Made by a program: the position numbers and the translations under genes. 64,000 bases of DNA from positions 45,377-109,376 of the forward strand of contig NZ_JAECZB010000097.1 in NCBI RefSeq assembly GCF_016056295.1. Reading direction: 5' to 3'. A model generated the notes under the pieces. That model was not told where the DNA came from. It made no database searches and saw nothing but the letters and a program-made list of their open reading frames with translations. Positions 57,963 to 64,000 of this stretch are shown here, in pieces; the first letter of the stretch is position 1, and every line of letters begins with the position of its first letter. The DNA is from Atlanticothrix silvestris CENA357. GTDB lineage: Bacteria > Cyanobacteriota > Cyanobacteriia > Cyanobacteriales > Nostocaceae.

Positions 57963-58688
57963 ATGCAAACATTCGAGCTTCCTTCCTCAATGCAGCTGTC
58001 TGTAACATCAAACCATCGTCAGCCTTTGAAGATCCTCGCACTGGGGGATAGCTTAGTTTACGGATTTGGCGATCCAGAAAAGGGAGGTTGGGTTGAACAA
58101 CTGCGGCGCTGGTGGATGTTGCCGGAGAATGCTGGTCATGTTCTTTACAATTTAGGGGTAAGGGGCGATCGCACGCAGCAAGTAGCAAAAAGACTAGAAG
58201 TCGAATTTCGCCATAGAGGTGAACTGCGAAATCGCGTTCCTGACTTAATTATTTTATCTGTAGGGGGAAATGATTCAGCGCGGTTATCTCGCCCTAACGG
58301 ACGAAATTATACAGATTTTGCTGTATTTGAATCAGAAATCGCTTCTCTATTAGATCTAGCTCAGCAACTCTGCCCTGTATTATTTGTGGGCATGGTGCCG
58401 GTAGATGAAGCCAAGATGCCATTTCTAGATTGCTTATACTACAATCACGCAGATCAGTACCGCTACAAAGAAGCTACTAGAGTTGCTTGCACCAAACGGC
58501 AGATTCCCTACCTCGATACTTTTGAGCAATGGATGGAACGTGGCGAAGCTTGGCGACTCAAACGCCTCAGCGAAGATGGTCTTCACCCCAACACCCTAGG
58601 CTATCAAGCGTTGTTAGAGAATGTACTCGATTGGGAAGCACTTGCTACCTACCATTCTAGATTTGATTTCCAGATGGAACCATCATAA
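57963..58688 (+). CDS. GDSL-type (SGNH) esterase/lipase
   Basis: 241 residues, SGNH hydrolase. Block I ILALGDSLVYGFG holds the catalytic Ser, block II GVRGDRT the oxyanion Gly, block III SVGGND the Asn, and block V DGLHPN the catalytic Asp and His. No signal peptide, so probably cytoplasmic. The substrate is an unknown ester (lysophospholipid or acetylated sugar type). Separate promoter likely given the 188-base AT-rich spacer. Confidence 0.92.
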   Translation: MQTFELPSSMQLSVTSNHRQPLKILALGDSLVYGFGDPEKGGWVEQLRRWWMLPENAGHVLYNLGVRGDRTQQVAKRLEVEFRHRGELRNRVPDLIILSVGGNDSARLSRPNGRNYTDFAVFESEIASLLDLAQQLCPVLFVGMVPVDEAKMPFLDCLYYNHADQYRYKEATRVACTKRQIPYLDTFEQWMERGEAWRLKRLSEDGLHPNTLGYQALLENVLDWEALATYHSRFDFQMEPS

Positions 58689-59006
58689 AGGCCTTCCAAA
58701 TAAAAAATAATTAATCACTATTTAAGTAGGGGAGCCAGTGCTTTGCGTGGGTTTCTACAGATGTCTGTCTCCCCATTGTAGCGACTGCCGTGAGCAGGGA
58801 GAAGTAAGAAAATTTATTTTCATACCTATTTATGAAAACCCCATAGCGGTTCTCAATTGTTTGCAATACACTCTTCCTTGGGAAGTCATTTAAAGTGTGA
58901 AGTTAAAGGATGAAGTAATTGCTTTCAGTCCTTTATTTGTTGTAACAATTTTTCAAATTGGTATCAGAATAGAACTTTTGGTCTTTACTCCTTACTCAGT
59001 ACTCTT
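58689..59006. other. Intergenic region with repeat fragment
   Basis: 318 bases. 58729-58803 (GGGGAGCCAGTGC...GTCTCCCC...GCGACTGCCGTGAGCAGGGAG) has a GGGGAG/CTCCCC pairing and a GCGACTGCCG tail like the dispersed repeats at 8989 and 51067. The rest is AT-rich; nothing else recognised. Confidence 0.5.
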
Positions 59007-59441
59007 ATGACACCAACTTTATTTGGTCGCTGGCAAACTCGATTATTATTACTTAGTACTGTAGGTGTATTAGTATCTTTGCCTTTTGTAATGGGCTTCA
59101 TTGGCCCTGGTGCTAATTCAGTTTATTTTTGGATACTTAGCTATGTTGCCATTTTTGGTTTAGGTTGGGATATGCTTTATGACTATCTCCAAAAATTTCG
59201 CTGGGATAGGGACTGGCCCGCAGCTTATCAACTCTTAGCTGGTATTTGGGAAATAGTGTTTGTATTTTGTGGGGTAAAACTTATTGGCTTTTTACCAATC
59301 CCTCTGCCTAAAGAAGAACTACCATTAGGAGCTTTGTTAATACACTATAGTATTGTCTGGTTAGCAGTTTTTATAGTTTCACAAAGTCTGATGCGAATTC
59401 TGTTCCTGCGTTGGCGTTTCCGGGGTGGACAGTGGTTGTAG
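59007..59441 (+). CDS. Hypothetical four-helix membrane protein
   Basis: 144 residues, not recognised. Hydrophobic segments at about 12-32 (LLLLSTVGVLVSLPFVMGFIG), 39-58, 78-98 and 112-133 suggest four membrane helices, with basic ends (FGRWQTR; LRWRFRGGQWL). The conserved-looking loop DYLQKFRWDRDWPAAYQL is charged. The family seems confined to cyanobacteria in my memory but I cannot name it. Monocistronic by spacing. Confidence 0.7.
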   Translation: MTPTLFGRWQTRLLLLSTVGVLVSLPFVMGFIGPGANSVYFWILSYVAIFGLGWDMLYDYLQKFRWDRDWPAAYQLLAGIWEIVFVFCGVKLIGFLPIPLPKEELPLGALLIHYSIVWLAVFIVSQSLMRILFLRWRFRGGQWL

Positions 59442-59498
59442 TCTCAAGCTTTTAAAACACTGGCCAGCAATCATTAGTTTTGTACGACTGTCAATAAA

Positions 59499-59870
59499 TT
59501 AACGTGAGTTCGATGAACCTCTCACTCACTCCCTCTCTTTCCGTTTCGGCTATCCATTACCCGGATCTTTCTCAACATTTGCGAGAGTATTCACTCACGC
59601 TTTTTGTAACCCTGATTCCTTCATCTTTCATTCTCAATAAAAACCCAATTTTGGCGAGAGTATTAAGAGGTAATTTGTCAAGTATGTGTCACATCTTAGT
59701 GTTTAGGACGCTTACAAAACAAGCGTTTCAAGATTGTAAAGAAAGATGTGACTAATGGATAGCCGTTTCGGAGAGGGAGAAGCAACGAAAAATTCAGCTT
59801 TTTGCTCCCCTCTCCGTGTCGGAGAGGGGTTGGGGGAGAGGTCAAATAAGACTTGTCGAACTCACGTTAA
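59499..59870. mobile_element. MITE-like non-autonomous element
   Basis: Perfect 15-bp terminal inverted repeats TTAACGTGAGTTCGA (59499-59513) and TCGAACTCACGTTAA (59856-59870) bound 372 bases. Inside are nested inverted pairs: GGCTATCCATTA (about 59548) with TAATGGATAGCC (about 59753), GTCACATCTT (about 59688) with AAGATGTGAC (about 59741), and GAGAGGGGAG-type sequence. No transposase is encoded. An 83-codon frame inside (59504-59755) is repeat sequence. Confidence 0.7.
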
Positions 59871-59976
59871 ATTAGCAGTATTTCTAAACCGTTCCATAGA
59901 ACGTTTGACATTGGATTATCCATAAACAATGATTGCAAAATGTCTAATTGTTCAAGATATTTCACAGATCAAAATA

Positions 59977-60795
59977 ATGTACAAGAGACTAACAACTAGG
60001 CAATTTTTGCAATTGAGTAAGCAGATTTTGGGCTTGAGCTTGTATGCAGCAGTTGGTCTCGAAACTGGTAGCAGCATTGCTGCTCCAGTAGCAAAGTTAA
60101 ATGATTGGCGTTTTGATCCAAAAACTTTGCAACTAGAAATTACTCTCTCAGCAGGTACAACTCCCCAATACTTTTATCTTTCTCAACCCCCTCGTCTGGT
60201 TGTAGATTTGCCAGACACCAAGCTGGGTTATGTCTCTACTAATCAAAATTATGCTGGAGCAATCCAAAGAATTCGTGTCTCCCAGTTAGATGCAACTGTT
60301 ACTCGTATTGTTCTAGATTTGGCGACGGGAACTTTTATAGATCCTAACCAAGTGCAATTACAACCTGTCTCTAAGCAAAACCCAACTCGTTGGGTGTTAC
60401 GTCCAATGATTTCTGGTTATAATCGTCCCTCCATACAACCGGGAAATGTCCAGTCTTTACCCAATAACCTAACTCCAAGTCCAAACTATCCACAATTGCC
60501 TAGTAACTTACCCTCTACTAATTACCAACAGTTGCCTAGCACTCTACCGCCGATAACTACTAACCAACAACAGCCTTTGTTTACTGTACCTCCCATTGTT
60601 CCTAGTAATTCTTCTCAAGTACCTAGCTCTATTCTTCCCCCAGCAAATTTCCCTAATCAAACCGATAATTTTAATGGCACTCCTCCTGCGACGAGTCCCG
60701 CTTTTCCTGTTCCAACTATTCCTAACTATCCATCCAATGCGCCAAGTATCGAAGTGATTGAGTTTGGTCAACCCCTTCCTAAGCGCAGAAACTAA
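59977..60795 (+). CDS. AMIN domain-containing exported protein
   Basis: 272 residues from ATG 59977; another in-frame ATG lies at 59929. The N terminus has a basic start and hydrophobic stretch (KQILGLSLYAAVGLETGSSIAAP), a likely signal peptide. The AMIN domain (about 40-140) follows: LNDWRFDPKTLQLEITLSAGT, PRLVVDLPDTKL, YAGAIQRIRVSQLDATVTRIVLDL. AMIN domains bind peptidoglycan or secretion partners in the periplasm. The C-terminal half is a Pro/Asn/Ser-rich low-complexity tail. No amidase or secretin domain is attached. Confidence 0.85.
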   Translation: MYKRLTTRQFLQLSKQILGLSLYAAVGLETGSSIAAPVAKLNDWRFDPKTLQLEITLSAGTTPQYFYLSQPPRLVVDLPDTKLGYVSTNQNYAGAIQRIRVSQLDATVTRIVLDLATGTFIDPNQVQLQPVSKQNPTRWVLRPMISGYNRPSIQPGNVQSLPNNLTPSPNYPQLPSNLPSTNYQQLPSTLPPITTNQQQPLFTVPPIVPSNSSQVPSSILPPANFPNQTDNFNGTPPATSPAFPVPTIPNYPSNAPSIEVIEFGQPLPKRRN

Positions 60796-60913
60796 TACTC
60801 TGGTAAAACAACTTTACTGAGTTTATAGTTACCACCACCCTAAGGAAACGCTGCACGAACAGCGTTCAAAAACTTGGTATCTGAAACTGCTGGTGCTAAT
60901 GCATGATCAAAAT

Positions 60914-61453
60914 CTAAAATCTTTCTGTTTCTTGAGACGGCCCAACTGCTCCTGGTTGAGACATGAAGAAATTTTGAGCTGATTCGTTTTGATAAATACA
61001 TCTAATATCAGGTTTTTCGCTGTCTAAGTTACCTGTAAAGCCAAAGGTGTTGAGGCGGTTTTTACATTCTCTTACCTGGTCAGATGTCACAAGCTTACGT
61101 TGCTCTAAAAGTGCCCAATTATTTTGACGGAGAACACATCCAGGGCGCATACTTGGCTGAGCAACATAGACATTAAAGGGGTTGAGAGTTACAAACAGTC
61201 TGGCATCCATCACCATTGCGCTGGCTCCATACTGTACACAAATCTCAGGATTTGGCGCTCTAGTATCAATGAATTCACGAGAAGCCACGTTGGACGGACT
61301 TAATGTAGTCGTAGAGCTAAAAGCGATGCCAATTCCAATTCCTAAAATCAGCACCCCTGCCAAAATTGCAATGGTAGTAAGGTTAAACATAGGAGATTGG
61401 AAAGCAGAGGGTTTAGGAGTAGTAGCCGATCTACCAGTAGATTTACGTCTCAT
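60914..61453 (-). CDS. DUF3172 family membrane-anchored protein
   Basis: 179 residues. A basic, Ser/Pro-rich N terminus is followed by one membrane helix (about 25-46, TTIAILAGVLILGIGIGIAF). A conserved domain follows with PEICVQYGASAMVMDARLFVTLNPFNVYVAQPSMRPGCVLR and four cysteines that could pair. This is the DUF3172 family of cyanobacteria and plants, of unknown function. Convergent with the AMIN gene, separate promoter to the right. Confidence 0.82.
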   Translation of the reverse strand: MRRKSTGRSATTPKPSAFQSPMFNLTTIAILAGVLILGIGIGIAFSSTTTLSPSNVASREFIDTRAPNPEICVQYGASAMVMDARLFVTLNPFNVYVAQPSMRPGCVLRQNNWALLEQRKLVTSDQVRECKNRLNTFGFTGNLDSEKPDIRCIYQNESAQNFFMSQPGAVGPSQETERF

Positions 61454-61734
61454 TTTTACTGAATCACGTTCACGCCTGGGAAAGCAGAAAGTGGTCTAAA
61501 CTGCTTTCCCTTTTTACAGTATGCCGATTCTTAGCTGCAATTGACTGCAACTTTCTAGAAAATATTTTTTTAGTTTAAATTGGCGTTGCAGATTCATAAA
61601 CTATATCACTCCCTACTCTAGTCGTCTCTTGCAGTTTTGACTGTGGTCTATGCATCTAAAAATGTTGCTTTTACCTGTAAATAGGGAATCCTGAGATAGA
61701 AGATTATTTTCTCAGTTGTTATTTTTTACGGGTT

Positions 61735-62256
61735 ATGACACAGGCAAATCTTTTGCAACTTGCTAAACAGGGAGATGCACAGGCGATCGCATTTCTAATG
61801 AATCGTCACCTACAATCTAAGGGTATTACTGCAAAGGTGATCCTTGAAGACGGTTGCTTACAGGTGATGCTGGAATCTGCTCAAGTGCCAAATCAGCAAG
61901 CCTTGGTTGCGTTTGTTCATAGAGGTATTAGTAGTTTAGGTGCTGCATCTATTGAAAAAGTCCAGGTTTACTGGCAACAAACAGGTGAAGATTTTCCCAC
62001 CTGGAGTCAGGAATTTGATTTAGATATATCAGAATCTGAACTTGAATTATTAGATAATGAGCAGGATTCTACTACTCCTCAGATTCTAACTGTTTCTATT
62101 ACCTTAAGTGGTGACAATACATGTGGATTGACAAGCAAAATTTTTGAAACCATCGCTAATAAAATGACAAAAGATATTTTATCTTTGTGTACTGATGTTT
62201 TTGTTCAAAAAGTGGTCATTAGTAATGGTAGTTCTATGATTAGCAGGGAACGTTAA
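61735..62256 (+). CDS. Cyanobacterial hypothetical protein (intact paralogue of 17943-18128)
   Basis: 173 residues. The N-terminal module (about 1-100) has LAKQGDAQAIAFLMNRHLQ, a KVILEDGCLQVMLES strand region, VPNQQALVAFVHRGISSLG and YWQQTGEDFPTWSQEFDL. I remember this module as recurring in cyanobacterial proteins, but no function is known to me. An acidic linker and a second small domain (about 118-173, TVSITLSGDNTCGLTSKIFET) follow. No signal or membrane segment. Its truncated relative lies at 18 kb. Confidence 0.75.
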   Translation: MTQANLLQLAKQGDAQAIAFLMNRHLQSKGITAKVILEDGCLQVMLESAQVPNQQALVAFVHRGISSLGAASIEKVQVYWQQTGEDFPTWSQEFDLDISESELELLDNEQDSTTPQILTVSITLSGDNTCGLTSKIFETIANKMTKDILSLCTDVFVQKVVISNGSSMISRER

Positions 62257-62462
62257 TATTTAAATGTTGTTTTGATAAAATTTAGTTAAATTTTTGATAT
62301 ATCAATATTACCCTTAAGGGTACTATTTTGAATAAAACTTCAACATTAAAATTTAGCAGCGGGATTTACAGAATATCTAAATTGCTGATTGTACTAATCG
62401 ACGCAATAAATCAATTGTATTCCTGGCAAAAAGCTAAAATATTAATATTGGAGTAATCTATC

Positions 62463-64000
62463 ATGCTGACAGCAATAGAACCTAGTTTTATTGATTATCC
62501 AATTGGTGAAAATTCCATTATTCAAGATATCAAGTTATTTAACGATAAAGATCCTCGATTTGATGGTGTGATTAATGGTGGTAGCCCATCATCGGTTTCT
62601 GGCGATGATAAACCATATAATGCTGGCTTTAAATTCAAATCTTCGCAAGCTGGAAAAATAAAAGCTTTGAGGTCTTGGATATCTGCACAAGATAATATAA
62701 ATCAAATCCATAAAGCGAGATTATGGGATGGTGAAACTAAACAGTTATTAGCTGAGGTTGAATTTGAAAATATTGTTGGTGATGCTTGGAATGAAGCCGC
62801 ATTAAACCCACCTATTGATATTCAAGCTAACAAGATTTACATTGTTTCAGCTGATGTGCTAAAAAATCTGCCACGACAAGGCAATTTTTTTGCTACATCC
62901 TTTGTCAAAGGCCCAATCACTGCATTGGCGACAACTGAATCTACAAACGGAGTATTTGCTTATTATAATTTAGAAGATGGATATGACGATCCGGCATTGG
63001 CTCCGGTTTTCCCTGAAAGAAGTTTTCAGAATAGTTACTACTATCAAGATATTGTGTTTCAACGGCAGAGTGAACTAATAACGTTCGATTTATTTAACGA
63101 TAAAGATCCTCGATTTGATGGTGTGATTAATGGTGGTAGCCCATCATCGGTTTCTGGCGATGATAAACCATATAATGCTGGCTTTAAATTCAAATCTTCG
63201 CAAGCTGGAAAAATAAAAGCTTTGAGGTCTTGGATATCTGCACAAGATAATATAAATCAAATCCATAAAGCGAGATTATGGGATGGTGAAACTAAACAGT
63301 TATTAGCTGAGGTTGAATTTGAAAATATTGTTGGTGATGCTTGGAATGAAGCCGCATTAAACCCACCTATTGATATTCAAGCTAACAAGATTTACATTGT
63401 TTCAGCTGATGTGCTAAAAAATCTGCCACGACAAGGCAATTTTTTTGCTACATCCTTTGTCAAAGGCCCAATCACTGCATTGGCGACAACTGAATCTACA
63501 AACGGAGTATTTGCTTATTATAATTTAGAAGATGGATATGACGATCCGGCATTAGCTCCGGTTTTCCCTGAAAGAAGTTTTCAGAATAGTTACTACTATC
63601 AAGATATTCTGTTTCAGACGAAGGGTGATTCTACAAATCTCAATGTTAGAGAACATGTTGTCAATCATCCGATATTTTTAGAAAATCTCAAACCTGGAAC
63701 TGAAAACTGGTTAGAAACTAACTATGCTTCTGGCTTAGAAATCGCTGCTTTTATGAGCGCAGAATCTATTAATAAAGGCGAATCTATTGATATCAAAGCA
63801 AATGTTCTTACACCTGGAGATATTAGAGTTGAAGTCTATAGGTTGGGTTATTACGGGGGTGTAGGAGGAAGATTAGTTCAAACAGCCGATAATATTTCAG
63901 CAATTAAACAGTCTATATCAAATGAGCTTGTTGATTCCCAAACACAACTTGTCCGATATAACTGGGCAAAAACTTATACTATTACAACTAATGACACTTG
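62463..64000 (+). CDS. DUF4082 repeat protein with DMFase-beta-like region (5' part)
   Basis: Open from ATG 62463 to the window edge (512 codons and more); GGAG lies nine bases upstream. The first two modules (about residues 25-200 and 210-385) are nearly identical DUF4082-type beta domains containing DKPYNAGFKFKSSQAGKIKA and ARLWDGETKQLLAEVEFENI. From about residue 395 the sequence changes to ENLKPGTENWLETNY and VEVYRLGYYGGVGGRLVQT, like the beta subunit region of N,N-dimethylformamidase found in large cyanobacterial surface proteins. No signal peptide is evident. The 3' end is missing. Confidence 0.8.
   Translation, partial: MLTAIEPSFIDYPIGENSIIQDIKLFNDKDPRFDGVINGGSPSSVSGDDKPYNAGFKFKSSQAGKIKALRSWISAQDNINQIHKARLWDGETKQLLAEVEFENIVGDAWNEAALNPPIDIQANKIYIVSADVLKNLPRQGNFFATSFVKGPITALATTESTNGVFAYYNLEDGYDDPALAPVFPERSFQNSYYYQDIVFQRQSELITFDLFNDKDPRFDGVINGGSPSSVSGDDKPYNAGFKFKSSQAGKIKALRSWISAQDNINQIHKARLWDGETKQLLAEVEFENIVGDAWNEAALNPPIDIQANKIYIVSADVLKNLPRQGNFFATSFVKGPITALATTESTNGVFAYYNLEDGYDDPALAPVFPERSFQNSYYYQDILFQTKGDSTNLNVREHVVNHPIFLENLKPGTENWLETNYASGLEIAAFMSAESINKGESIDIKANVLTPGDIRVEVYRLGYYGGVGGRLVQTADNISAIKQSISNELVDSQTQLVRYNWAKTYTITTNDT
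62535..63061 (+). repeat. 527-bp tandem duplication, copy 1
   Basis: Matches 63090-63616 at an offset of 555 bases (185 codons, in frame). I see only two differences (63000 G versus 63555 A; 63054 G versus 63609 C). The 28 bases between the copies are unique. Confidence 0.9.
63090..63616 (+). repeat. 527-bp tandem duplication, copy 2
   Basis: Second copy of 62535-63061. The near-identity at silent positions too points to recent duplication or ongoing gene conversion. Confidence 0.9.

Noticed and set aside
59504-59755. 83-codon frame
   Set aside because: Lies inside the MITE-like element and crosses its inverted repeats; not a transposase.

Overview
This window reads as chromosome from a filamentous, probably heterocyst-forming cyanobacterium of the Nostocales (Nostoc/Anabaena/Calothrix type). 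The evidence is the very frequent HIP1 octamer GCGATCGC, heptanucleotide STRR repeats in many spacers, cyanobacterial marker genes (orange carotenoid protein, NdhN, Ycf36/CGLD27, DUF3172), and the cyanobacterial version of the S10-spc-alpha ribosomal cluster. No rRNA, CRISPR array, prophage or intact insertion sequence was seen.

Layout. 1-2.9 kb: two secreted or surface proteins on the minus strand, one cut by the window edge. 3.7-10.1 kb: thrC with a CysO-like sulfur carrier, a 1-Cys peroxiredoxin, a Uma2 nuclease, MmsA and a class II amidotransferase. 10.4-13.4 kb: sulfate uptake operon (sbpA-cysT-cysW, no cysA). 14-16.1 kb: rsfS, Ycf36-like protein, asparaginase and initiator tRNA. 16.4-24.4 kb: DUF697 GTPase, a truncated gene, an orphan cytosine methyltransferase, deoC, recO, an MFS protein and a glycosyltransferase. 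24.9-27.6 kb: ocp and a heme catalase, convergent, both photo-oxidative defence genes. 27.9-32.6 kb (minus): ABC-F protein and gpmI-secG-metalloprotease. 32.7-33.5 kb: a frameshifted Rpn-family nuclease.

33.8-51.9 kb (minus) is the ribosomal cluster, transcribed from rplC down to prfA: rplC, D, W, B, rpsS, rplV, rpsC, rplP, rpmC, rpsQ, rplN, X, E, rpsH, rplF, R, rpsE, rplO, secY, adk, infA, rpmJ, rpsM, rpsK, rpoA, rplQ, truA, rplM, rpsI, rpmE, prfA. rpsJ, rpsN, rpmD and rpsD are not in it. Many of its spacers carry STRR repeats.

52.7-62.3 kb: ndhN (divergent from rplC), endonuclease V, two adjacent FHA-domain proteins (one with a zinc ribbon, one fused to a flavin oxidoreductase), a CPBP protease, an SGNH hydrolase, a MITE-like element, an AMIN protein, DUF3172 and a family also represented by the truncated gene at 18 kb. 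The window ends inside a large DUF4082-type protein whose first two modules are a near-identical 527-bp tandem duplication.

No wholly new defence or mobile system is convincing here. The best leads are the FHA pair, the thrC/CysO-like pair, the duplicated DUF4082 modules, and several gene-decay and repeat-insertion events.
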